Positions 12,956 through 26,911 of a stretch of 64,000 nucleotides of DNA are shown one piece after another. The DNA comes from Strongylocentrotus droebachiensis (Eukaryota > Echinodermata > Echinoidea > Camarodonta > Strongylocentrotidae), in NCBI GenBank assembly GCA_035222895.1, contig JAVYIG010000410.1:496001-560000 (forward strand), in the 5' to 3' direction. The position numbers were made by a program, and so were the translations under genes. Positions within the stretch are counted from its first letter, which is position 1, and every line of letters begins with the position of its first letter. Under the pieces are notes generated by a model. The model did not search any database, had not been told where the DNA came from, and worked only from the letters and a program-made list of their open reading frames with translations.

Positions 12956-15900
12956 ATCCGTTGAGCACAACAGGCAGCACAGATTGCCATACACGTTCTC
13001 ACACAGTGCTCACGTACAGTATGTACCATTATAATGCACTTGCAACTTTCGTCAAAACGACATGTACAAATGCACGACATGTGCTTACTTGAGATGCAGC
13101 CGCCTTCAATGTGCAGTGGACACACATCTCATTTACCTCATCCCCCCCCCCCCTCCCCGCAAAAGGGAGCAAAGTGTGCCCCAACAACACTCTATACATG
13201 TATCACATCCACATCACTCGCTCAATGAGAGAAAGTACATACATTTGTGCATTTGGACTGCAAATTGCATTGCTCATGCCTTTGACATTTCGGTTAAATG
13301 GGTATGGCACCGGGGGAGTACATGGTAACAAAGCAAAAATATATTAATTAAAAAAGACACACCAATAGAATATTTGGACATTTAAATCCCAAAATAAAAT
13401 ATGTTTTATCATCATGAAGTACCAATAGATATTTGTTTTAATCTTTTATTTCTAAAAATAAGAATAAAATTAGTTAAATATCCAAATAAATATAAGTCAC
13501 CTAATTAATCAATTAATTTATCAAATAAATGAATGAATAAATGAATAATAATAATAATATTTAATTTGTATATAGCGCTTAATACAAATGTCTCTAAGCC
13601 CTTTAGAAATATAAAATATGAATTACTGGTACTTGAAACAAACAAAAATCCTTTGAAACAAAACATTTTGTTTGTCGCTTTTAAGTTTATGTCGTTGCTG
13701 TGTTTTTTTCTCCTTCATATTACCCCCCCCCCCCTCTTCCCTCTGTCACATGTTTCTCCAAAGGACTTTGAACATGGACATGGGAGGATGCAGGAATACA
13801 GCTGCAGTTCAATTCTCCTGCTCAGCTACATGTACATGGTGTAGCTCAGATCTTTGGCAGAGCTAGCGTTGTATTTCTCAGACTTTCTCCCTTTGAATGT
13901 CAAACTCATTTTCATTTCTTTTTGCCTCAAACTCTTACCATGCCTGGTGTCTGTCTGGTAATGCATACATGTGTACAGAGCGTGCGAATACACTCTGGCT
14001 ATGCAGTGCTCACATTCCCCCCTTTATAACAATGAAAGCGAGTGCATATGGGTTAGAATATGATTTTTTTTTTAATAAGAATTATATTTCAGGAAAGAAG
14101 CATATCTATCAACCTCTTCTGGGATCAAGCACCTTGCACACAATAGCCTGAGGCAATAAATCACATTTGTTGAATTTCCTCTTTTTTCGCACGACTGGGT
14201 AAAATGTCAAAATGAAGTCCTTCTATTATGTTTTTTTTGGTTTCGTTCTTTCCTCTCTTCAATCAGCTCAAAATGGCTTTGACGGCAATATTTATGCACT
14301 ACTTGTGCTGCTAATCAAAAGCAGACATTAATTCTGAAAGTTCTAAATAAAGCATACCCTGTCATCTTCTGTCACGTCACAATCTAAATCATGTCTCAAA
14401 GTTCGTCCATGGAACTGCAAGACTTATGGGATTCCTAACAAGCTGTCACAACCATAAATCAACCCTTATATTTTGATCTACAATGTACCTGTTGGCTCAC
14501 AATAGATTTTTTATTAAACATCTTTTTGAGTCAGTAGAGGATTTTAATATTTGAAAAAGAAGTTCAGACACTAAACAAATCCATGTAAATGTAATGTACT
14601 GTACAGTACATACATGTATGCAAAATACAAAATCTGTACAATGTATACAGTAAACAACTAAATCATTCATAACCATTGGAAATTTGATGTTTTATGTGTT
14701 TTGCGTAACTCAAGAATTAAATATGGATTGGTTGAATTAGGGCCATTGTTAAATACTTTTAGATATACAGTGTAACCTTTAAGATGTCACATCATCTAAA
14801 AACATAAATCAGGAAAATTACACTGTTTTAAAAAAAAAATCATAAAACTTGGTAAGGGTATCAAATACTACAAGTTAATTCTACATGTACATGAACAAAG
14901 TAGGCAATTTTTTAGGCTTTTCATTAGAAGCTAAATGTACAGGGTAGTTGTGAATAATATTACCTGTTTTCAAGATCACATTTTGCCTACATCTACATTG
15001 TAAGTTTATATTCGAACCAACAGCATACACTGTACATGTGTATGAATAGTTTTGTGCATGTGCATGTACAATATGTACAAACTATGAAATTTTTTTTAAT
15101 ATCATTGAATCACATATTTCATAGATTACAAATTTCATCTTTCAATCAGGAAGTTCTCAGTCCAGGTTCTAAATAGGGACTTTAATCGTTAATCATCTAA
15201 ATAGGGACATTAATCAAACATGGTTGGAGCAAGTTGCAAGCTCGAGATTTCACACAAATCATATTTCCTTGCTCACTTTTGATCAAGTATACTTTAGCAC
15301 ATCGATCTGATTAAAACTATAAATAACAAAAATCTGCTGATCAAGAGCAATGCACTGCATGTATATTAGCCTACAATCGAAATGAGATAAAGCTGTAAGA
15401 TTTGAAATTTGGTTCCAATTTGAATGTGCTTGGTGGTTTGCGATGAATTCAATTTAGTTATATTCGTGCCGTTATTCCCATGGTTGGTCTGATGACGAAC
15501 ACAATATGAATATGATATTGTTGCGCTGATGCAAGTTGCACTTCTGCAACAATAATGAAATTATTTTTCCCACACATCCTAGGAAAATTGAATTAGGAAT
15601 TCTTAAATTACACGTCCACACCAACACATTGGATGAGCATCGTAGGCCATAGAGCCCCAATGAAAATCTGTTCCAAAGTGCCAGTGAAAAGAAAAAAAGA
15701 AAATAATAACACCTTTTAAAGCACAAAAACAACAAAAAGAAAGAAAACTCCTGGGATGGGAATTAGAATCACATTGGACACGCTTCAAATGGCATTAGCA
15801 GTATATCTTGATAGTACTTTGATGATATGATGTCCAATTAGTTCTTATTAGACCTTCCATAATGAGCTTGAAAGCAGGTTCATTGCAAGGCTAATGAATC

Positions 15901-17713
15901 TACATTGTATCATCAGGCTACCCTAAGGAGGAGTCTTTTATAAGCTTTTCGAAAAAGTCAGAGTCTCTTATTTTTGTTTTTCAGCACGGGTTAAACATGA
16001 AAGCATTCAAATTAATTTACACATTTGGTAGTTTTTAGTATCTAAAGATAAGAAATCAGTTTTACAGAATTAACAATGGATGCCAGACTGGCATTGGCAG
16101 GCTACCTCAGGGAATAATTTTCCTGGTATCGCATCGCAATTTGCTATGCATTTTTGCAAGACTGCTATACAAAATATCTTTTGTGTAGCAGTTTTCTTCC
16201 ATAGAAATGTACAGAATTTCATTTGAAATATTTATCCATCAGCTGAAATTGCTAATCAAAAAATTTGAGGAAAATTATTCCCTGTACCTAACAACTATCT
16301 GCAACACAAAACTCGTACATTTATATTGTATGTACAGTGTAGCTGAACCTTCAGTACAAGAAACATAGATACAGCCTAAAATTTACACCAGATGACAATG
16401 GTACATGCACAGATAGAGACAAAGGAAGTGCTTAAAAATAACAGGGTAGGTTCTAAAGGCTTTTAATATTGTGGTCATAAAACCATATTGAATAATACTT
16501 CTTTTGAAGCCCCCACTTCGAATGCGATAAACTCGCTGATCTCCGAAAAGGGGAGGGACAACAACAGAGAGAGGTGAATACAAATGTTATCATGTTTTTA
16601 TCTGTATAATATAATATACGGTAGCACTAAATAAATCTAAAAACAGACCATTATCCTACTTTCTAATCTGTTAAGCGTCCTCATTTATTTGTTGTTGTTT
16701 GTTTGATTAATTTTGTCTGTTAGATTTTTGCTTAAAAATGAACCTGCTAAAAAGTACATTTTATAGTTACATACATGTACATGTACTTTGTATGTAAACA
16801 TTTATTTATTAGTTATTACTATATGGTATGTCAGCCACACTTCTAATTTGTATAAGTGGAGTGGAGGAGGGACCACAATTATATTACTAGTGGAGTCGAG
16901 TATTTGTTGACAGAATAAATATTTTATCACAGTTTTGACACGGCCCAACTAAAAATGAAACCAACACATGAATCGGCATGCTGTTTGTGGGATGTGAAAT
17001 GTACATGTATGTGTACATTTAGGCCTATATACATGTACCGTACATGTGAATATGAACACGGAATAACTGTTAAAATCTTTGCCAGTGAAAACAAAGAAAA
17101 TGTACATTTTGACAGTGTACTCTACTGGTTCTTCCATGTGACCTCTATTTACCTTGACCTCTTACTTGATGACAATGCCATTCATGGGGAGACGAGGTCT
17201 CCATCACATGCCTTCCTTACTGACACGTTAGGAATACCACTGTATAGCATCTGAATTTGGTAGAAACCGGGACAGGGTCTAATCAGATGGAAGTTGCTAA
17301 TTAAATTTAAATCACTGGACATCCCAAATTCCAGAAATACCCCATAAAATATCCCCCTTAATTTTTCCTCCCTAATTTGGAGTTTGCTGGTCTGAAAGGT
17401 TAGAAGTTCAGGTTCACACACAAAGCTATTGCTACATTTTTCATTCATAACTAACATAACATGTACATGTAATTACAATCAGCTCCTCCTAACTCCCTGG
17501 TACAATCTAACATCTTTGTAAGCCCGTCTACAATAGCTATAAACTAGGGAAGGGTTACTCGGGAATCCACACAGTTAGCAGATGCTCGGGACGTATGGGC
17601 TCTCAAAATCTAGCTCAAGACCCCAAATTTCAAAATTTCTATTAGGGCTCAATGCATTTTAAATAGACAAACAATTTTCAATCCAGACCCCCAACCAAAA
17701 AAGTTAGTGTTAA
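12956..17713. other. Gene-poor AT-rich stretch
   Basis: Contains C-runs at about 13143 and 13723, an (AAT)n run with a TATATAGCGC motif near 13545-13582 (probably a SINE tail), and many TACATGTA palindromes. No gene is supported on either strand. Confidence 0.5.
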
Positions 17714-18093
17714 AGGTATAGACCAGTTTTGGAAACTCCCCCTTCTCAAAAATGAAATGGAAGCTCTTATTACCAATCATGTGAAAGAATATATGTTTTG
17801 ACTAATACGTGATGATACAAATTTTGCTGGGAAACCGCCTACTAATTGATATATTTGGTAAATTATTATATCTATCCGGACAGGATAGATATCGCGCACG
17901 TGTTGTGTAGTCCCATATACATCTTTCTGTGTACAGTGCTTGTAACTTTACCAAGACTGGGCTAAATTTCTTATCATTTTGATGATTCCAGGACCTTGCA
18001 CTACATGTACATGCTAGATGATCAACATTTTCTGATCGATTCCACGACGTTTCTTTCACAATGCAATCCCATGACCAGAACTGGTCTATACCT
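17714..18093. mobile_element. MITE with AGGTATAGACCAG ends
   Basis: 380-bp element with inverted ends AGGTATAGACCAGTT and its complement. The left flank is TTAA and the right flank CTAA, so a TTAA target duplication (piggyBac or Kolobok type) with one later change is likely. No transposase frame. Confidence 0.55.
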
Positions 18094-19772
18094 CTAAGCC
18101 CTTGTTGGTTACTAGAGAGACTGGGATTAAATGGTTTTGCCTGCAGATCCTACATGTAGTGTAGGCCTACAGTGTATCTACTCTTGGCAAAATACATGTA
18201 TGAACACAGCTACATGTACAAGTAAAAGACAAGCGTGAAAGGTTTTTGCATGAATGTTAATCACAGGAACGTGTGAGAGCATGTTGCACCTCATAAATCA
18301 TTCTCATGACGTTATTTCTGTCAACCCGTTTGACAGTGGTGACGCAAATCATAGTACATTCACACCCTCCTTAATTCCACTGTCTCAATCCGTCATCATC
18401 TCTCTTACTCGCTCGGTTTTTCATTTCTCATTTCTATTGCAACTATACATATCAAATGCCTGTTTGCTATAGTCATTTAGATCGCTGCATGCTCAACTTT
18501 GCTCTCCAACATGAGGTACTGGTTGTACAGTATTTATTTCCAGGAAAATACTCTCAGTTCAGCCTTCAGGTTATGAAACCAATACAGTCAGTCCGCAACG
18601 CCCGCGATAATTAGGCAGAATGACCAAATTTATACAGCACCCGGAAGTGCGATAAACCGTCGTATTTCGTGTCCCGCGATTTGCGAGATTTCGTGAGACT
18701 TTTGCACAGGTCAACAAACTTTATCACAGCTGCTTTGCCTTTCACTGTGCTGCGTAACATGTAGGGGTAAGTGTATCTCCATACTTTTCTACGTATTTTG
18801 ATATCAAATTTTCCTAATTTTACCGCATCTGAGTGATTGTAAATAGTCATTGAAATGTGTCCAATTTTCCTTCTTTCGTAGGAGGTATTCTGACATTATC
18901 TTGCATTTAGCGTGTTCCTGACCGATATAAGAGATGTTTTTCCCCAATTCTTCGATTTTTCACAAAAACAATGTTGGCAGAAGTGAAAAAGTGCAGAGTT
19001 CGATTGATGCACGATGTATTTTATTAGCTTTTATGGCCATGAAAGTTACACATTTTTCGATTTTCAACCGGAAGTTGTGTGACGGCTACGCTAAAAACAC
19101 TAATTTTTGCCGATATGGCGCGAAAAGTGTACGTTTAGCCAACATGGCCGCACTTTCGTATTCATCACCGTGACCGCGTACCGGTCCCATACATAGCCTT
19201 TTCTGTACCGATCCGACATAAAACAAAGCCATATTTGATCTGGGGCCCTCGACTTACAATTACATCATGTACTATCCCCTTAAATTAGCAAGATTTCTTG
19301 ATAATATTTATGCTTAATCCATTTTATTTTGACACCAATTTAACAGTCAGCTGTGAGAGTTAAACAGTGACTCTGGCGTCTGGTCAGACTCAGATAATCT
19401 GATAATTATATTATTAATTTAGGGATTCTCAAACTTTGGTTGTGCCTTTTGTTTTGGTTCTGGTCAACTCAAACTTTACAACCAGCCATAGAAATAAGCA
19501 GCATTTCCCTTGTGCGAGTAATGTGAACAAAGGAGAATTATAACAAAAATCCAAAGTTAAACACTTACATTTTAACTTGTGCACATGTGGAAAAATGAAG
19601 GGAAAATTTCATGAATTTGACACCTGTAATTTGTTTTCATTACAAAAAATTAATTTGAATGCAAGCGGGTTTTGTCTACCATAAATGGCTAGCTACTTTG
19701 ATCAGATCTTTTAAATTTCCATACCTGAACTAAGCCATTTTATATTCCTTTTTATCATTTGTCATTTTCCAG

Positions 19773-19894
19773 GACCGAAGCATACAAGAACAGCTTCTAA
19801 ATCCTCGTACCATTACGCAATGGAATCAACTATAGTACCAGCCACCATCATCAAAGAGTCAACATCGGCCAAGTCTTTCCATACCAAAGTTTGA
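19773..19894 (+). pseudogene. Possible LINE reverse-transcriptase 3' remnant
   Basis: In mixed frames this segment resembles the C-terminal end of many non-LTR retrotransposon ORF2 proteins (a PRTIT-W-like block, then a short tail and stop). At least one frame change breaks it. It is short and the call rests on pattern memory only. Confidence 0.25.
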
Positions 19895-20070
19895 AGCTAC
19901 ATGCAGATTGACCACTCAGCGCAGCTGTACACAGGCGGGCTAGAGCGTTGATGTGGCTCTACTTCATCTAAAAATTAGATGTCTGCAACCCACTGTATTT
20001 TTATGAGCACCTTTTTATTTTGACTTTTGAACTCTGCACCCTCAGTTGTGATGTTTGTTGACAGTTTGCG

Positions 20071-20571
20071 ATGCCACGGAAGTCTGGACATATATACCAA
20101 TTGGTCCTGTCCAGTACCACCTTAGATGTAGATGTAGATGTTGTTGTTTTTCTGACAGATGTACTCAACCATTTAAACTTGCGGAACAACATATCTTCTA
20201 AGACACAGACTTCACGCATCAGCCTCCATTGCATTCCTGGATCAGCATTTGCTGGACTTCACATAGGAACAAGCAATCTTGAAAGGGGAGTTTGGGAGAA
20301 GGACGAGAAGGATTTTGTTCAGCTTATTTTTTCAGTAAAAGGAAAATCCATTTCAAGTGATTACATTTTTGTATCTCTGATACTTCGAAGGTGGGATTCC
20401 GGAGCTTTACATGAACAAAGCATTTATTATAATAAAAAACTGATTGAACTGTCACCGTTATACAATTTAAACATGTTTTACTCTGATAATACTTTTATTC
20501 TCAGCGACATATTTTATGCAAGTAATGGTCTCAAGTTCTCAACATACATGTCAAAGTCAGTTTATATATAA
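20071..20571 (+). other. Isolated 166-residue frame, unknown
   Basis: The longest frame inside the 3.8-kb element, with no motif I recognise, AT-rich codons and no splice partners. It could be part of a decayed transposon protein or chance. Confidence 0.15.
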
Positions 20572-20689
20572 AATATGAATATTATAAAATCGAAATGTTA
20601 TTCCTAGTCCTATTTCATTTATAATTATTTATCATTAATAGTAGTGTTAATAATATATTTTTTGTTTAACCGGCTATGGTGAAAATGAT

Positions 20690-20985
20690 GACGGTGATTA
20701 CGATGACGATGGCGATGATCATGATGGCTACATGTATGGTGATTATGATGATGGCGATGATGGCGATGATCATGATGGCAATGGTGATAATGCTGACTGT
20801 GATGATGGTGATGGCTATGGTGATAATGCTGATGGTGATTATGATGATGGTGATGGCTATGATCATGGTGACGGTGATTATGATGATGGTGATGCTAATA
20901 GTGGTGATCATGATGGTGATGATGATGATGATTGTGATGGCGATGATGACTTTGATGATTGTGATAATGATGTTGAAGGTGAAAA
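20690..20985 (+). repeat. GATGGTGAT-type low-complexity array
   Basis: About 300 bp of imperfect GATGGTGAT/GATGATGAT repeats, open in several frames (one Asp/Gly-rich, another Met/Val/Ile-rich). Openness in multiple frames is a composition effect, not coding evidence. Confidence 0.85.
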
Positions 20986-23125
20986 TTAGAATATTATTAA
21001 TTTCATTTGCACCCTTTCAACCCACCACACATTAAAATTTATATCGATGGTCATTACCATATAAACAAAAACAGAAAATAAATGATCATATATATTTTGC
21101 GGGTCACTATAAAACAAAATCAAACAGAAAAGCGAATAAGGGAAAGAATTTTGTAATTATTTTATTTCTAAAAATACACATGAACTGGAGTTACATAAAT
21201 TGACAAAAGAACCATCAAATAAAATATTACCATCAAAGAATGCCTGGGGATTACCAATATAAATAAATGTTTAAGGCTCTTCTCATTAGTCCATGGTTTA
21301 CAATTTAAATAAAAACACATTTCATAACTTTTACAACCAACTGCCTGCAATAAAACCATGAAATTTATCAGCAGGGATGGGAACAATCATATTTTCATTT
21401 TTTTTTCAATCACAATACCAATGCCAATCGCATCCCCCAACCCCCACCCCCCCCCCCACCCTCCCCCCGAAAGTTTGTATTTTCACAAATAAACATTTGA
21501 GAAAGAAAATGTGTCTTCTTTGTTAAAATGATATCAAAGCCTGGCCAAAAATAGCACATAAAGACACTTAAACCCTCCCCACTGTCCCCTATTCATTCTA
21601 GAGCTGGTATTCTATAGTGTACTTGATTGTACTTGAGTTCGTATCCGCATCCAACTTGTACTCTCTGTAGACTTCTATTATTAAGTAGCGCATGAGTATA
21701 ATACACAATAATAAGTATGTGGGGCAGTACAAAACCTCTACGTCCGGGGGTTACGCACCCGAGAGTAATACGTGAATATCCCTAATCACCGTCTATCCTC
21801 CGTGCGTGTTCATGTACAGCGCACGGACACAGAACATCGATAATCGACGCAAAGCTAGATATAACGTAGTATCCCCCGGTCGGCGGGTGACGTCATACTC
21901 TGATGACCCACGCATATCGGCTGTGTCACCGCTGTTGAATATGTTGGAATGAACATGGTGTCGTATTTACCGTGTTCCTGACCGATATAATGAACTAAAA
22001 CAAAGGAAACAGTGATGGTTTGAAAGTTTGTATATTTATCATCACAATGAACCAAATTACTTGTTGATGCAGTAGCGTTTTCATATTTTTTTTTAATGCT
22101 GCATATCGTTAAGTTGCTGTGTTTTTTAGACTGTTTTAAATGCTCTTTTTAAAGCATGTTAACGTTAAAAAAATATCTTGATGTTTTGTAAAGATGGATT
22201 ATTTGGTCTATCCTCTTTATATTGGTACATCAATGAAAAAAATCTATAGAGAAACATTGATGCAATCATAATTTTCATGTACCAATGTTTTCTGCTTATT
22301 GTCCGTTTTTACCGTACATAGCTTGCATACGACTTGTATAAATACGTGCGAATTCGCGGGCGCTGCGGACTGACTGAATATCTACATGTTTATGTAGCAA
22401 TAAACAATTCAAAGACTTCATATTACCATGGACTTACTAAGTCCATGATATTACCAAGCCCAGAAGGAAAAACAATAACAAAAAACTAAAACTGTCAGAC
22501 AAAAAATAAGTCTTCAACTTCAAGATGTTATTCCAAACTTGTGTCCCTATATATCGTTGAGAAATATTTTCATGTACTTGCAAAGTGAAAACATGCTTCA
22601 AAATTTGCAACAAGTATAAATTATCTCCATGTTTGCTACATGGTGTAGGCTAGCATGTAAAACGCACTTGGTCAGATCAGAGATCGATAGCATGTCTTTG
22701 GTCTGATACCAGTAGAAAGGTAAAGGTCTGTTTACCTTTCTACTGAATGTCATTCTATGCATGTGTACATGTACAAGTATGCTCATGCCAAGCTGCAACA
22801 CACACCGTCTCCATCAAAATCAAATCATCAGTAACATACCCCAATACCAGATGAAAGGTCATTTCATGCCCTAGTTCTTTCAGCACTTATTATCACAGCC
22901 TGGGACAAACAGGAACTGGGGGGCAAAACTTCTGTTTGTAATCTTTATTTAGGCACATACACACTGTACTCAACTGACGTGCATAACCAAGCGTATTATG
23001 ATGGTGTCTTCCAAAATCAATTCAATTTGTTCCTGTAACTTCCTGATTGTGTCATGCTCTCATTTTCCCTTTCTTTTCTTTTCGGTTGCATAATTCAACA
23101 AAATTGTAGCTTCATTGAACCACAT

Positions 23126-23283
23126 CAGGGTCCTGTTTCGTAAAACTAGTAATTTCAATAACAAGATGATTTTTATAAGCTACTGAAATTCTTACATCTG
23201 ATTGGCTATGAGCAGATTGGTCATATACTTTAGCAGTTATTATTGATAATGAGTAATAATTAGTTTTATTAAACAAGGCCCTG
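23126..23283. mobile_element. 158-bp MITE
   Basis: Ends CAGGGTCCTGTTTCGTAAAACTA and a diverged inverted counterpart. The interior TAAGCTACTGAAAT...TCTGATTGG block recurs at about 49208-49236, so it is a dispersed family. Reported as a MITE from structure only. Confidence 0.5.
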
Positions 23284-24169
23284 ATGTACACCTGTAGAGG
23301 TGTCAGAAGGGATAAGTCATGGATTCATGGAACTGCTATTCAAGGGCAATAGACTATAGACACTCTTTGACAGAGGATCGAAGATCAATTGATCAGTCAC
23401 ACAATAGCACATGGAGCTTTAAATAACTACGATTACTTAATCCTTTTTTCATTAATTGAGAAATTTTGTTTTGAAAGCTGTTTTGGACATGTGTAATCAG
23501 AAATAGTCACACATATATTCAAGCAAGACACAAATACAAGGTATGTTGGCATAATTTTTCAGTTACCCCTCATATGCTTTTACATGTACAGTACATGTAC
23601 AGGTAGATTGATTTCCTTTATGTATATTACTCAATACTTAGATACTGGTAACTTGTTTTTATGACATTTTCCTCACTTTGATAAAAGATTCTACATTAGG
23701 CAATAGGTCATTTCCTGTAAGAGGCCGCATAAAACACGATTAGGCCAACCACTCTAACAAATGTCATCTCAAATTTTATTATACCAGCTTTTCTCTCCTT
23801 CCCAGGTATACTGTACACAGCATTGTTGGCAAGGGTTTTAATAGGCAATGGACAGTTAGATGCATGATATTATGTAATCACTATTTGATCCATGTCAGAG
23901 AAGGAACAAAAGACAGATCAAAGGATGTCCCATTTATAGATCATCCTGTCTAATAGCAACACAAACAGAGCATGTTGTAGAGTGTGGGCAGAGCCATGTC
24001 TGTGTACACCATGTGAAGACAGGGATAGGCCGTTCTGTACCCTGTAAAATGTGGGTTTTTTAGGGAGTGCAAGTACAACCTTCATGTGTGTAGTTCAATA
24101 TACAATGTCAGGGGTCTTGTTAATTATTTTTGAAGGAGGTAATTTGAATTTTATAGGAGGTACCATCAC

Positions 24170-24255
24170 TGTGAGGGAGCGAATCGACCAAGCCCGAGGG
24201 AGCGAAGCAACCGAGGGGGGAGGGTGTGGGAGGGGGGTGTCCCCCCTCCCACGGT
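24170..24255. repeat. G/C-rich dispersed repeat with palindrome
   Basis: Contains CGAGGGAGCGAAGCAACCGAG followed by a GGGAGGGG...CCCCTCCC palindrome. I have seen similar motifs as dispersed repeats in marine invertebrate DNA; a family name cannot be given. Confidence 0.35.
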
Positions 24256-24819
24256 AGGGACCTTTTGGGATTTTCCACTTGAAATCGTGCAATCTGGTGC
24301 ATACCTAAGAAGAAAATTTGTAGTTATCTTTCCTACCTTGTATTACACATATATTGTAATAAACACACATATTGTTCATGTTTAATATTACATGAACAAT
24401 CATAACTCATAAGAAAAGTTATTAAGTTGATAATTATTTATCACTTTGAACCATTACTTTGTAATTTTTAATTAAACTGAGATGATGCACCATACTCAAT
24501 CTTTCTACATCATGATTTGTTGAATACATGTACAGTATTTAAATAATGGGCAGCAGAGGCTAGATTTTGATTTTTTTTTTACTTGTGACTTTTATTTGGC
24601 TCCCCATATGAATTCTCATTTAATTATTTTTTTTTGACATGAAATTATTGAATACATTTAAGAATTTACTTCAGTTCCTGTTCATTTTATAATGTTATAT
24701 CACTGTTTTTCCTGACAAAGTGAAGACACTGTATATTTGTTTATTCAACTTTTTTAAGGAAATAAATGAAAATAAAATAAATGAATTAACCAAATTAACT
24801 GAATATTCGCGGAGCGCGA

Positions 24820-25320
24820 GCCTGCATATATCATGCGAGCTAGCTGCGGGGGTCCGCCGGGGCCGGCCGTGGCCGGCCTAAACTCAGCCAGTTCAAAACT
24901 CTGTTGCCGATTTGCGCATCTCCGAATCTAAAGTACGTTGTCTCTAGACATTGCACGCACGTGTATAGGCCCCGGTTTCCGTGATCTTCAAATATCAAAT
25001 CGGCAACGGATAGTTTGGTTACAGCGAGCTAGCTTCAGCCGCGCTGTGGGGGGAGAACTGCGATGTAACGTTAGATAGATAGGTCTAGGTAAGTACGGAC
25101 GACGTCGCGTTCGTGATCGTAAGGGATTTCGTCGACTGCGGCCGTGTATGTGCGGCACTAATTATATCTTGGACGAAATTAAGGAAATTTTGGATTAGCA
25201 TTGATTTAGATCTACTTTCTGTGATTTTTGCAAGGTTTATTATAGGAATTATAGCCGGTAAGAAACGAGTGAATAGGCGGCAAGTTTTACCGGTTACCGG
25301 CTTTAAACGACAGCCCTGAA
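24820..25320. promoter_or_regulatory. CpG-rich island-like region
   Basis: Markedly CpG- and G+C-rich against an AT-rich background, with GGCCGGCC palindromes and a donor-like CTAG|GTAAGT at about 25090 on the + strand. This would fit a promoter plus short first exon, but no downstream coding exon is visible. Confidence 0.25.
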
Positions 25321-25766
25321 TGTACATGTACGGTATACCAGTATGCAGGCTACACAGCAAGTACATGTACATTTGTGCGATTTTAATAAAGATAGGCTTT
25401 TTATTTGATAAATTGTAAGTGGGTAAGGAATTTAGAACCCTACCTGCAATTTTGCTGCTCATTATTTGCTCATAACTCCACTTTATAGCACAAAAGGAAC
25501 TAGGTATTTGAAAAAAAATGTATAAAAGAGGAAACACTTATTCAAAGAGAAACAACTGTATAATTTCGAAAATAATATCTCTAGTGATATTCGTTTGTCT
25601 CGCAATGTGGTCAATAAGGAATCTAAAAGTTCACGACGTTTCGTGCGCATCTGCAACACTTCGTCTGGTGATAATAACTACTGTAAGCAATGGTCTTTTA
25701 TACTCTACGGGAGGACCGGCGGAGCGGTCCATAATTCGATCGATAAATGGAACAATAACGCACAAT

Positions 25767-25878
25767 GCCTATTGGGCGACGCACACGGTGATCGACCAAT
25801 CACCAGGCCGCTGGTTCGGCTAATGCACCAGGCCTATTGGCCGACGCATACGGTACTCGACCAATCAATGAGCCGCTG
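25767..25878. repeat. 65-bp tandem duplication with CCAAT boxes
   Basis: Two copies (25767-25813 and 25832-25878) of GCCTATTGG...CGACCAATCA...GCCGCTG. Each unit has an inverted and a direct CCAAT box, the NF-Y core motif. Confidence 0.55.
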
Positions 25879-26795
25879 TTGTAAAAATTGGGGGTACATG
25901 TACCACACTTAATGAAAAGGAATTTTCATCCCTTCTTTTGGATCAATGTGAGTCTACTTTAAAGCACAATAGAAAGCAAAAACATGGAACAAAAACAAAC
26001 AAATGAAAAAGAAGAAGAAAAAACAACACTTTTTTTAAACTCAGTTACAATGTACAAATGTAGTTTTAAAAAACTTACGGTATAATACATGAATCCTGCT
26101 CTGGGTCTTAGTTTAAATATGAGGTTTTTTAAAACCTGGCAAGTTCAATTCAAATAGTGTGCAAGTTACATGTGTGTACATGTACTGTACATGTAGGTTG
26201 ACATTGTACACAGTAGTGTACATGGACCAGAAGGTGCTGTCTGTCACATTAACTTGGTTTTGTATGTTACTGTACATGTACAATACTGAACATGTGATGT
26301 GTACCAAACACCAACTTTTTGTCTCAACAGAAAGAACAATTTGTGGACTGAAAATTTGATACATGTACAGTTTCTATCCAATATGAAATCAGATATAAAT
26401 GTAGTTTACGATGAAGCCTTCAACAATGAAAGTTAAATTGAATCCTTTACTCGGAATCAAAACCCTTCATAATTAAAAATTAAAATTGTCCAAGTTCAAT
26501 GGTGAAACCATTTTTTGGTCGGGAAGTTACAAACTAACTACAGTCATTACCTATCATCTGGGGTACATGATTGAGCAATGTACATGTAAGGAAATAAAAT
26601 TTGTGATAATTGGTGATATTTTAAATGGCGTTTAAATCTTGATATAAATATAATTCATACAAACTAGATCTACATTGTATGTGTACATGATTTTTCAATG
26701 GATAACCTTGAATGATTTTGACTAACAGAATTCTTTAATTTTTTTCTTCTTTCAAACTCTAACCAATCTGTTTCTAAATTCTAGCATTGGGACTA

Positions 26796-26911
26796 GGGCC
26801 AGTTTCCTAGGACTGTAACACATCAATGACTGTGTGAAAATCCCATTGAAATAGGTGTACTTTTTTCATGGTGTTCATAAACTTAAATAAGACCTTTTGA
26901 GAAACTGGCAC
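26796..26911. mobile_element. Small inverted-repeat element
   Basis: Inverted ends GCCAGTTTC (26798-26806) and GAAACTGGC (26901-26909) enclose about 95 bp. No target duplication defined. Confidence 0.35.

Larger units (their letters stand above)
18585..22376. mobile_element. 3.8-kb terminal-inverted-repeat element, unclassified
   Basis: The termini are 22-bp inverted repeats beginning CAGTCAGTCCGCA, with one mismatch between ends. AATA occurs immediately outside both ends (18581-18584 and 22377-22380), a 4-bp target duplication. The interior carries a degraded LINE fragment, a GATGGTGAT array and a direct pair of the 20-mer CGTGTTCCTGACCGATATAA at 18911 and 21971. No frame inside is recognisable as a transposase, so it is probably a non-autonomous or decayed element. 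The superfamily is not clear. Confidence 0.6.

Noticed and set aside
12723..13125. Overlapping Ser/Leu-rich minus-strand frames
   Set aside because: Produced by the (GA)n and polypurine tract in all frames; no protein character.
16955..17254. 99-residue + strand frame
   Set aside because: Runs through TACATGTA-rich sequence with no splice sites or recognisable domain.
20666..21035. Asp/Gly-rich and Met/Val-rich frames
   Set aside because: Artefacts of the GATGGTGAT repeat, open in several frames on both strands.
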